NCBI RefSeq assembly: GCF_000695625.1
Contig: NZ_JMQI01000026.1
Location: forward strand, 62,001 to 126,000
From: Amycolatopsis rifamycinica
Lineage (GTDB): Bacteria > Actinomycetota > Actinomycetes > Mycobacteriales > Pseudonocardiaceae
Length of the DNA stretch: 64,000 nt
Reading direction: 5' to 3'
Program-made: the position numbers and the translations under genes
The notes under the pieces: generated by a model
What the model was told of the DNA's origin: nothing
Databases searched by the model: none
What the model saw: the letters and a program-made list of their open reading frames with translations, nothing else
Shown: piece after piece, positions 17,109 to 24,441 of the stretch
Numbering within the stretch: position 1 is the first letter of the stretch
Layout of the letters: the number at the start of each line of letters is the position of its first letter

Positions 17109-17147
17109 GACCGCGTATGCGGTGCGTGCTACGCCGCATACGCGGTC
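17109..17147. terminator. Bidirectional hairpin terminator
   Basis: A perfect 14-bp inverted repeat, GACCGCGTATGCGG (17109-17122) and its complement (17134-17147), has an 11-nt loop. It lies between the convergent crystallin-like and AI-2E-type genes, so it probably serves both. Confidence 0.85.
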
Positions 17148-17186
17148 CGGGCGGCTGTCCCGGAAGCCGCCGACACCGTTGTGACG

Positions 17187-18311
17187 TCAGGCATCCGGCG
17201 CCGTTGCCGGCCGGTTCCCGGTCGTCGGCCGGTCCGGCGTCACCGGTTCGGCAGGGTCGCCGGCGCGGTTTCGTTTGCGGTGTCGCCAGAGGTCCTTCAG
17301 GATGACCTGGATGATGCCGGCGACCGGGATCGCCAGCAACGCGCCGAGGATGCCGGCCAGCTCGGTGAAGAGCAGGATCGCCACCAGGACGGTGAGTGGG
17401 TTGAGCTTCACCGTCCTCGCGAACACCAGCGGCTGGAGGAAGTGGTTTTCCAGCTGCTGGTAGATGATGAAGAACACGACGACCGCGATGCCGGCGGGCA
17501 CCGAGTGGATGAACGCCGCGGCGGCCGCGACGATCGCACCGAGCGTCGCGCCCACGAGCGGGATGAGATCGGCGAGCCCGACGAACAACGCGACCAGCCC
17601 GGCGAAGGGCACGCCGAAGATCTTCAGCATCACGTACGTCAGTACCCCGCACACCACGCTGATGATCAGGTTGCCGGTGATGTAGCCGGTGATCGTGCGG
17701 ACGCATTCCCGGCCGACGTCGCGCACGCGTCCCGAACTCCCCGTCGGCAACAGCGTCAGCGTGCCGGCGACCAGCTTCGGTCCTTCCAGCACGGCCAGGA
17801 ACGACAGCACGAAGATCGTCACCGCGGCCACGACTCCCGTGGCGAGACTCTGCACGAAGTTCAGCGCGGGAGCGCCCAGCCCCGTGGCGATCTGCTTGAT
17901 CCGGTCCTGGTTCTGCTGGACGTACTCCACCGCATGCGTACGGGAGAGCAGGTCGCCGACCGGGCCCCGCCCGGCTCGTGCATCGGCGATCATGCCGGGT
18001 AGCTGACCGGCCAGCTGCGTCCCTTCTCTGGCCAGCGGCACCGCGAACGCCGCGAGCACGCCGCCCACCACCAGGACTATCGCCAGGAACGCCACCACGG
18101 TGGCCCAAGACCGCCGACGCCCGGGCATGCGCTGCTGGATCCAGTTCGTCGCGGGATAGAGCGCGGCGGTGAAGAAAGCCGCGATCGCCAGCCACACCAG
18201 CACGCGCTGGACCCGCAGGACGAACTCCACCAGGACGATGGCCGCCAGCCCGAGCCCGATGGCGATCAGCAGGATGTGCGTCGCCGTGCGCTCTACACTT
18301 TTCGCTGTCAT
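17187..18311 (-). CDS. AI-2E family transporter (PerM/TqsA-like)
   Basis: A 374-residue integral membrane protein with about seven or eight membrane segments and the family layout: two spans near the N terminus (about 12-45), one near 68-90, an extended soluble loop (about 95-165), then a cluster of spans from 165 to 345 including LIPLVGATLGAIVAA and the conserved NPLTVLVAILLFTELAGILGALLAIPVAGIIQVI block. The C-terminal 25 residues are basic and proline-rich. The family includes AI-2 exporters and ion antiporters, so the substrate is open. It is monocistronic and convergent with the crystallin-like gene. Confidence 0.9.
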   Translation of the reverse strand: MTAKSVERTATHILLIAIGLGLAAIVLVEFVLRVQRVLVWLAIAAFFTAALYPATNWIQQRMPGRRRSWATVVAFLAIVLVVGGVLAAFAVPLAREGTQLAGQLPGMIADARAGRGPVGDLLSRTHAVEYVQQNQDRIKQIATGLGAPALNFVQSLATGVVAAVTIFVLSFLAVLEGPKLVAGTLTLLPTGSSGRVRDVGRECVRTITGYITGNLIISVVCGVLTYVMLKIFGVPFAGLVALFVGLADLIPLVGATLGAIVAAAAAFIHSVPAGIAVVVFFIIYQQLENHFLQPLVFARTVKLNPLTVLVAILLFTELAGILGALLAIPVAGIIQVILKDLWRHRKRNRAGDPAEPVTPDRPTTGNRPATAPDA

Positions 18312-18435
18312 CGGCGGGGACTACCACCTCGACCTGCCGAGAAACGCGGACCCGCCCACGGACGGGCCTTCGCACCCGGTCATGGTGTTCGCGCCGACGT
18401 ACACGTCGTTATACATCCGTCGGCGGCGCGCGCCT

Positions 18436-20118
18436 TCACGTTCCGGGCGGTGGGGCGACGGGGACGACAACCCGGGAGATCGACAGGTCGATCGTCCGGT
18501 GGGACGGCTGCATCTTCGTCGCGCCGGCCAGGTCGTCGCCGGTTCCGAGGTTGCGCGCCCACCGTGGGTGCGACCCGCCCGCGACGAAGAGCCGGATCCG
18601 GCTGCCCCGCGTGAAGCGGTGCGCGGTGGGGTCGAGCTCCACCCGGACCACGCCTTGGGCGGTCACGGGGCCGAGCCGGACGAACCCGTCACTGACGTTG
18701 CGAGAGCGGCCACGGGCGTCTACTTCCGACAGCCGGACGAACAGGTCGGCGAAGGGGTTGTCGGAACTGTGCCCCACTTCGGCTACCGGGCTGCCGAGGA
18801 CGTCGAGGTCGGCGGTCAACGGGTCGGAGGTGAAGGCCAGCACGTCGGACCGCGAGGCGAGCGCGCTGTCGTCCACGTAGCCCGCGGCCACACCCGGCGA
18901 AACCTGGGTGACGAACGCACCGCCGTAGGTGGGGGTCGGGTCGGCCGGGTCGTAGGTGAACTCGAGCAGCTCTCCGGGGTCGGCCGGTCGGGTGGCGAGG
19001 AGCCCACCGGAACGTGGATGAAAGGCCTGCTCGACCGTGGTCGGCGGCCAGGCGGGCAAATCGTGCCACCGCCGGTCCGCACCACCGACGAACACTTCGA
19101 CCGGCATGGCGCGGCGCCGGACGGGGGAACCGGCCAGGTGTTCGTCGAACCAGGCGAGGGCGTCGGGAAGCAGGACGCGGGTCCCTGCGCCGCCTCCCTG
19201 AGCATGGGTCCACGGGCCCACGGTGAGGCCCGCGTCGATGCCCCGATCGGTCAACCGCGTGTACCCGGCGAGTGTCTGGCGGAGGAAGACGTCCTGCCAG
19301 CCACCTTGGAGCAGTACGGGGACGTGGACCCGATCCAGCGCTGCGGTCAGGTCGGCGCGCCGCCACCAGGGGTCGTCCGGGTCCCGGCTGATCCACTCGC
19401 GGTACCAGGGCGCCTGCCCGCCCATGACCTTCTCCGCGGCGTCGGTCAGCGGAAGCGCGGCCAGGGCCTTCCTGATCCGGTTCCGGGCGGACAGCACCGC
19501 GGCCATGCGCGGCAGAATCGGCTTCTCCTGCTTGGTCGTGACGAACGACCACTCGAACATCGTGCTCAGCAGAAATCCTCCGCCGGCGTGCGCGAAAGCA
19601 CCCAGGTTGTGCGGCGCGCACGCGATGACCGCGGTGACCAGCTCGGGTGGCGGGTCCATCAGCAGGGCCCACTGCGTGAACCCGAGGTACGAATAGCCGT
19701 GGGTGGCGAAGCGCCCGTCGAACCACGGCTGCTCGCGCAGCCACCCGACGATGTCGGCCGCGTCGTCGACCTCCCGCATGAACGGCTCGAAGGTTCCGCC
19801 CGAGCCGAAGGTGCCGCGGCAGCGGACCAGCACGACACGGTAGCCGCGGCCGGCGAACATGCCGCCGGTCATGGCCGCGCCGTAGAGGTTCCAGCCGTAG
19901 GGCGAGGTGACGAGGATGGTGCCCGAGGTCCGTCCGGCCGGCTCGAAGAGGTCCGCGAGCAGCTCGACGCCGTCTCTCATCGGGATCCGCAGGCCGCGAG
20001 TCGTGGCGTAGCCGGTCGTGGGGGCGGGAAGCCGGGCGTACTTCGTCCACGTCCAGTCGGCGAACCGTTGCCCGGGGGTCCGCTCCACGGCCGGCGGGAT
20101 CTCGAGTTCTCTTGGCAT
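18436..20118 (-). CDS. CocE/NonD-family hydrolase (X-Pro dipeptidyl-peptidase S15 type)
   Basis: A 560-residue alpha/beta hydrolase. The N-terminal catalytic domain (about 40-330) has the nucleophile elbow GYSYLGF with Ser143, and the preceding VVLVRCRGTFGSGG segment typical of cocaine esterase-like enzymes. A C-terminal jelly-roll domain follows (about 340-555; RGRSRNVSDGFVRL; FTRGSRIRLFVAGGSHPRWARN). There is no signal peptide. TTG and GTG codons lie slightly upstream, but I use the ATG at 20118. Members hydrolyse esters or amides and X-Pro peptides. The divergent MarR-type gene at 20202 and the palindrome between them suggest simple local repression. Confidence 0.9.
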   Translation of the reverse strand: MPRELEIPPAVERTPGQRFADWTWTKYARLPAPTTGYATTRGLRIPMRDGVELLADLFEPAGRTSGTILVTSPYGWNLYGAAMTGGMFAGRGYRVVLVRCRGTFGSGGTFEPFMREVDDAADIVGWLREQPWFDGRFATHGYSYLGFTQWALLMDPPPELVTAVIACAPHNLGAFAHAGGGFLLSTMFEWSFVTTKQEKPILPRMAAVLSARNRIRKALAALPLTDAAEKVMGGQAPWYREWISRDPDDPWWRRADLTAALDRVHVPVLLQGGWQDVFLRQTLAGYTRLTDRGIDAGLTVGPWTHAQGGGAGTRVLLPDALAWFDEHLAGSPVRRRAMPVEVFVGGADRRWHDLPAWPPTTVEQAFHPRSGGLLATRPADPGELLEFTYDPADPTPTYGGAFVTQVSPGVAAGYVDDSALASRSDVLAFTSDPLTADLDVLGSPVAEVGHSSDNPFADLFVRLSEVDARGRSRNVSDGFVRLGPVTAQGVVRVELDPTAHRFTRGSRIRLFVAGGSHPRWARNLGTGDDLAGATKMQPSHRTIDLSISRVVVPVAPPPGT

Positions 20119-20134
20119 CGCTTCAACGTACACC

Positions 20135-20158
20135 AACTTTCAATGATTACTGAAAGTT
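20135..20158. promoter_or_regulatory. Palindromic operator between hydrolase and MarR-type gene
   Basis: AACTTTCA (20135-20142) and TGAAAGTT (20151-20158) form a perfect 8-bp inverted repeat around an A+T-rich 8-bp spacer, which stands out in this G+C-rich region. It sits in the 83-bp gap between the divergent genes at 18436-20118 and 20202-20687. It is the probable site for the regulator encoded next to it. Confidence 0.7.
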
Positions 20159-20201
20159 TGTGCGGTTGCCGTACCCTGCCGAGGTGACTGGAGGAAGTGA
20201 C

Positions 20202-20687
20202 GTGGGCACCAGGGACGACATCAGCGGGTTCGTCGAGCGCTTCGCCGGCACCCTCACCGACAGCGGATTCCCTCGTCTGGCGGCCCGCGTCTTCGCGACA
20301 CTCCTGGTCAGCGAAAGCGGGCGGATGACCGCGGCCGAGCTCGCGGACGCACTGAAGGCCAGCACCGGCGGGGTCTCCGGCGCCGTCCGCTACCTCGTCC
20401 AGGTCCGCCTCATCCGCACCGAGCGGGAGCCGGGATCACGCCGCCACGCCTACGTCGTCGACAGCTCGTGGTACGAGTCCACCGTCAGCGCCAACCCGTT
20501 CCTCGACCGAGGCGAAGCCGACCTCCGCGAAGGCATCGCCATCCTGGGCGACTCACCGGCGGCCGACCGGCTGACCGAGACGCTCGAACTCATCCACTTC
20601 CTCAGAGAGGAAACCCGCGAGATGATGCGCCGCTGGCACGACCGCAAAGCGGCATCCAAGACACGGCGAACAGCGAATCCGGCCTGA
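20202..20687 (+). CDS. MarR/GbsR-type transcriptional regulator
   Basis: A 161-residue winged-helix protein. The DNA-binding region AAELADALKASTGGVSGAVRYLVQVRLIRTEREPGSRRHAYVV (about residues 45-87) matches the GbsR branch of MarR-like repressors, with helical N- and C-terminal parts. GGAGGAAGTGAC precedes the GTG at 20202; an upstream frame to 20160 lacks a ribosome site. It is divergent from the CocE-type hydrolase and is probably its repressor through the palindrome at 20135-20158. Its stop codon lies in a 14-bp perfect palindrome (20682-20695) of unknown role. Confidence 0.85.
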   Translation: MGTRDDISGFVERFAGTLTDSGFPRLAARVFATLLVSESGRMTAAELADALKASTGGVSGAVRYLVQVRLIRTEREPGSRRHAYVVDSSWYESTVSANPFLDRGEADLREGIAILGDSPAADRLTETLELIHFLREETREMMRRWHDRKAASKTRRTANPA

Positions 20688-20790
20688 CGTCAGGCGGACT
20701 CTCCGGGCCCCGCGACGGCAACCGCTCCACTGAACACCGACGCGGCGATGCAGCTCACACCGGGGGCGACTTCCTGCTCCTAGGACGGCG

Positions 20791-22758
20791 CTACCCCAGC
20801 TCGTCGAACGGTAGCGCTGCCGCCAGGAGTGCCCGGATGTACGCAGCGGCCGCGAGTGCGGCGTACGGGCGCCACGCCACTGTGTATGAACGGTCGGCGT
20901 AGTCGCTGATGCCGCGGACCATGAACCAGTGCCGGTCGTTGAGAAACGCGCTGGTCCCGACGCCGGCACCCTCCATTTCCAGCGCCCGGAGGTTGTGCTC
21001 GGCGGCCAGCCCGTCACGCAGGCCGGCGTCACGCAACGAGATGTCCGCGCTGCCGATTCGGCCTTTGTGGATCTTCGGGCGGTCCGGCCGGTGCCCGCTT
21101 GCCGCCCGGCGTGGGTGCCGCACGCTTCCCGCTCCGGACACCAGCCGGTCCGTCTTGTCCGGCGGACGGCGGAACAGTTCGTCGGCCGAGTCCAGCCACT
21201 GTTCCCAAGGACGCAGGCCGGTCAGCTCGTCGGCCTCGAGCTGGTCCGCCACCCGGGTCAGGTAGGGCCACGGTCGCGGGAACGTCGCGCGCAGCGAGGT
21301 CGCTCCTCCGTCGTGGACGACGACGTGGGCGTAGTCCACGATCCCCCAGGTGGCCACGACGACGTCGCCGAGCCGGACGTGGCGCGCCGGATCGGCCGGA
21401 GCGGGCACCCCGGCCGCCACCCCGGCCATGATCAGGCAGGAGATCGACGGGAAGCTGTGGACCAAGCCGGCCGCACTCTCGGCGGCGGCGTTGGTGGCCG
21501 TGGCCCCCGTCTGCACCAGGACGATCTTGTGCGGTCGCTTCGGTTCCCGGCTCGGCAGCTCGCCTCGGACGTAGTGGGCACGGCCGGCGGAGGCGTCCTG
21601 CACGTTTTCGAGCAGCGAGCGCACGGCTTGGAACTCGATGGGCATCGCGGTGAGCAACCCGATCAGCGGTTCGTCCGCAGCCGCCCGAGCCGGCCCCGCG
21701 ACCGGGACGACCGCGCGGCGGAGCTCACGGAGCAGGTCCCGGGCCAATCGAAGGTATTCTGTCTCGTCGTCGAACCAGGTCAGGAGGTCCTCGACGAGGG
21801 ACCGGTCGTCGGCGAACACGTTCCGGCCTTCCCCGATCGCGACAGCATCCGCGATTGTGCGGGACATGTTGTCGGCCGCGATCTCGACGGTGCGCCGCAT
21901 CGCTGCCACCGAGGTCAGCGCCGACGTGAGCGCCAATTCCACGGCGCCCGGCTGGTCCGGGGCGAGGCTCGGATCGCCGGCGCGCAGGCGGGCCGCGATG
22001 TCCGCGGCGCGAAGGCGCAGGTCGCGCAGGCTTCTGCCCCGCTTCCACAGCCGGACGTGATGCCTGACCTTGGCTGCGTGTCCGAGGTACCGGGCGAACA
22101 TCGGCATGTCGGGTCCCTTGTCCGACCAGACCCAGGCACTGAGATCGCTGTCGCGAGCCACCGGCGTCAGAGTCAGGACCCTGCGCAACCGCCGTCCGTC
22201 CTCCCGGGGCGAAAGTTCCCAGAGCGGGAACCCCGTCTTCGTCGTCACCCCGGCCTGCTCCCACCCGCGCGCACAGGCGACGGGCGGGAGCCGCCCGGCT
22301 ACGGAGACGGCGAGGTCGGCGGTCGCAGGCAGCGCGTCAGCAGCCGAGGCGGTCAGCCCGTAATAGATCCGCACCTCGCCGAGGAACGCCTGGGCAACAC
22401 CATCGACCACCAGGTCCCACCGGCGCTCGAACTCCGCCCAGCCGGCCGGTTCGCCGGTGAACAACGCCGAAAGGTTCAGGACGTCGTGCCGGCGGCGCAG
22501 GACGGCCTGGGCATCACACGTGCGGCTCTGCTGAACAGCGAGGATCTCTTCTTCTTCGACGGTCCGGCCGCGGATTTCCGCGGCGTCGGGCGGATCGACG
22601 GGGAGTCCGGACGCTTCGACCGGGCTGCCCAGGAAGGACCGCAGAGATCCCCACAGCCGCAGGGCGAGATCGTAAGAGGCGGTGACGGTGACATCGTCCA
22701 GCACGATGAAGACGTGGACGACGAACTCTTCAGCGGTGACTTTCACCGGAGTGGTCAT
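20791..22758 (-). CDS. CATRA-like domain fused to a nucleoside phosphorylase/nucleosidase domain
   Basis: A 655-residue protein in two parts. Residues about 10-340 resemble the CATRA N-terminal domain (caspase/TPR-associated) known from actinobacterial conflict systems; this is recognition by pattern and context, not proof. Residues about 360-655 are a purine nucleoside phosphorylase/MTA-SAH nucleosidase fold: LIGLLTAMPIEFQAV, an LVQTGATATNAAAESAAGLV phosphate/ribose segment, ALEMEGAG (Glu594, Glu596) and RGISDYAD (Asp619), so the active site looks intact. It probably cleaves an N-glycosidic bond in a nucleotide, perhaps an NAD- or ADP-ribose-related signal. The ATG lies inside the small gene upstream, with GAGGAG before it. 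Confidence 0.75.
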   Translation of the reverse strand: MTTPVKVTAEEFVVHVFIVLDDVTVTASYDLALRLWGSLRSFLGSPVEASGLPVDPPDAAEIRGRTVEEEEILAVQQSRTCDAQAVLRRRHDVLNLSALFTGEPAGWAEFERRWDLVVDGVAQAFLGEVRIYYGLTASAADALPATADLAVSVAGRLPPVACARGWEQAGVTTKTGFPLWELSPREDGRRLRRVLTLTPVARDSDLSAWVWSDKGPDMPMFARYLGHAAKVRHHVRLWKRGRSLRDLRLRAADIAARLRAGDPSLAPDQPGAVELALTSALTSVAAMRRTVEIAADNMSRTIADAVAIGEGRNVFADDRSLVEDLLTWFDDETEYLRLARDLLRELRRAVVPVAGPARAAADEPLIGLLTAMPIEFQAVRSLLENVQDASAGRAHYVRGELPSREPKRPHKIVLVQTGATATNAAAESAAGLVHSFPSISCLIMAGVAAGVPAPADPARHVRLGDVVVATWGIVDYAHVVVHDGGATSLRATFPRPWPYLTRVADQLEADELTGLRPWEQWLDSADELFRRPPDKTDRLVSGAGSVRHPRRAASGHRPDRPKIHKGRIGSADISLRDAGLRDGLAAEHNLRALEMEGAGVGTSAFLNDRHWFMVRGISDYADRSYTVAWRPYAALAAAAYIRALLAAALPFDELG

Positions 22759-23092
22759 CAGCGTTCTCCTCGTCGGCGACGCCCTCGATGCGGTGCTGCA
22801 GGCTGTTCACCCGTTCACGCAGGTCGTCGTCGATCCCGCCGCGTTCGCGCGCGGACCGTTCGATCCGGTTGCTCCGCACCGGCACCGCGAGTTCGAGGTC
22901 GGCGACGGCGGCGTCGAAGGCACCGGTATCCGCTCGGTCGGCGGCCCGTTCGATGGCCGTGACCAGGTCGGCGATGCGGTTCCAGTGCTGGGGTGTCGTC
23001 GACCACCCCAGCACGTCGGCGAGCACGGTGCCGGCAGCTTCGCGGATGCGGCGGGTGTCGGCGTCGTCCTGGAACAAATCCTCACCCGGCAA
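22730..23092 (-). CDS. Small helical partner protein (CATRA-associated small protein type)
   Basis: A 120-residue, mainly helical, acidic protein with no enzyme motif. The core TVLADVLGWSTTPQHWNRI followed by LVTAIERAADRADTGAFDAAVADLELA suggests three or four amphipathic helices. Small proteins of this kind precede CATRA-domain effectors in related loci. The start is a TTG at 23092 with GGAAGGAA upstream; no ATG or GTG fits the frame near it. It overlaps the effector gene by 29 bp, so translation of the two is coupled. A regulator, inhibitor or adaptor role is inferred only from context. Confidence 0.65.
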   Translation of the reverse strand: MPGEDLFQDDADTRRIREAAGTVLADVLGWSTTPQHWNRIADLVTAIERAADRADTGAFDAAVADLELAVPVRSNRIERSARERGGIDDDLRERVNSLQHRIEGVADEENADDHSGESHR

Positions 23093-23245
23093 TGATCAAG
23101 TTCCTTCCGCACTCGGCTTCGGCGGGATGATCGTACGCCAGAGCACGTCTCCGCGCCGCGGAGCGGGAAGCGATCGGAGTGGACAAAAACAGGACGCTTT
23201 ACGGTCATTCCCCGAGGGTCGGACGAGGCTCCGCGGATTCCCGCC

Positions 23246-23269
23246 GATAATTCCGACGGAAGGAGCGAT
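23246..23269 (+). promoter_or_regulatory. -10-like box and ribosome site of the TIR-macro gene
   Basis: GATAAT at 23246-23251 is followed by GAAGGAG just before the ATG at 23272. The 179-bp divergent gap (23093-23271) must hold promoters for both directions of the conflict island. I could not place a convincing -35 box or an operator there. Confidence 0.25.
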
Positions 23270-23271
23270 CG

Positions 23272-24396
23272 ATGTCCGAGGTGTTCGTGAACTACCGCGT
23301 GCGCGAAGACTCCGGGTATGCCACTCTGCTCCATCGCGAACTGGAGCGGCGCTTCGGCCCCGGTAGCGCCTTCCTCGCCGCGCAGTCCGTTCGCGCCGGC
23401 GACGACTTCGTCCAGGAAGTCTTCTCACGTCTCCGCGAGTGCTCGGTACTGCTCGCACTGATCGGCGAGCACTGGTCGGTCTCCGCGACCGGGCCGGACT
23501 GGGTGCGGCGCGAGATCGCCGAGGCGCTGGCCGCCCGGACGAGGGTGATCCCGGTACTGGTCGACGACGCCGAACTCCCCCGAGAAGCGGACCTGCCCGG
23601 CGAAATCGCGGACCTGGCCCACTGCCAGGCCGTACGGCTGCGGCACTACTCGTTCGAGGCCGACCTGTCCGCCCTGGTCGACGAACTGGCCCAGACCGTG
23701 CCGGCGCTGCGCCGGCGCACCACCGGCACCATGGCCGAGGGCCGGCCGGTTCGCTACGGCGTGCGCGGAAAACCCCTGGGCAGCCGCACCATCAGCGTCA
23801 TCCCGGGCACGATCCGCCGTGTGCGGGACGCGGACGTCTGGGTCAACAGCGAGAACACCGACCTGCAGATGGCCCGGCACAACGACTTCTCGGTGTCGGC
23901 GATCATCCGGTATTGGGGGGCCCTCCGCGATCCGTCCGGCCGCCTGGTCGTCGATCTGGTCGCCGATGAACTCGCCGCGACGAGCCCGCGGCCGGTCGCG
24001 CCGGGAACGGCCGTGGTGACCGGGTCCGGAGCGTTGCGCGCCAGCAACAACGTCCGGCGGATCATCCACGTCGCTTCGGTGCAGGGAGAACCCGGAGCGG
24101 GGTTCCGCCAGGTGCGCAACATCGACCAGTGCGTCACGAACGTGTTGCGCCGCGCGGAGGGGGAAGCCGCGACGGACCCGGAGGTCCGCACCGTGCTCTT
24201 CCCGTTGCTCGGCACCGGCACGGCGGTCGGCGCCGACATCGAAGCCACGGCCCGGCAAATGGTGGCCGCCGCCCTCGACCACTGGTCCGGATCGCCGGAA
24301 AGCCTGCTGCGGGAAATCGCGTTCCTCGGATACACCACCACCGAGTACGCCGTCCTGAACCGCACCTTGGCCGAATTCCCCGTCGACCGGCTTTGA
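23272..24396 (+). CDS. TIR-macro domain fusion protein
   Basis: A 374-residue two-domain protein. Residues 1-140 form a TIR domain: VFVNYRVREDSGYATLLHRELE at the start and GPDWVRREIAEAL with the WxxxE motif (Trp77, Glu81) that supplies the catalytic Glu of NAD-cleaving TIR enzymes. Residues about 170-345 resemble a macro domain: ADVWVNSENTDLQ (192-199) in place of the usual NAAN loop and LFPLLGTGTAVGADIEATARQM (around 309-330) for the phosphate loop. A macro domain binds ADP-ribose-like ligands, so the fusion could make and sense or remove an NAD-derived signal. AAGGAG lies seven bases before the ATG. It is followed after 45 bp by the TPR-CHAT gene. Confidence 0.8.
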   Translation: MSEVFVNYRVREDSGYATLLHRELERRFGPGSAFLAAQSVRAGDDFVQEVFSRLRECSVLLALIGEHWSVSATGPDWVRREIAEALAARTRVIPVLVDDAELPREADLPGEIADLAHCQAVRLRHYSFEADLSALVDELAQTVPALRRRTTGTMAEGRPVRYGVRGKPLGSRTISVIPGTIRRVRDADVWVNSENTDLQMARHNDFSVSAIIRYWGALRDPSGRLVVDLVADELAATSPRPVAPGTAVVTGSGALRASNNVRRIIHVASVQGEPGAGFRQVRNIDQCVTNVLRRAEGEAATDPEVRTVLFPLLGTGTAVGADIEATARQMVAAALDHWSGSPESLLREIAFLGYTTTEYAVLNRTLAEFPVDRL

Positions 24397-24441
24397 CCCT
24401 CGCAGCACGAGCACTTCCGTTTCGGAATCCGGAGACAATCA

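Noticed and set aside
17109..17147. Long perfect inverted repeat considered as an attachment or resolution site
   Set aside because: No integrase or repeat partner is present, and its place between convergent genes is explained by a bidirectional terminator.
20682..20695. Perfect 14-bp palindrome GCCTGACGTCAGGC over a stop codon
   Set aside because: It is too short with no loop to be a terminator, and no partner or repeat supports an operator role.
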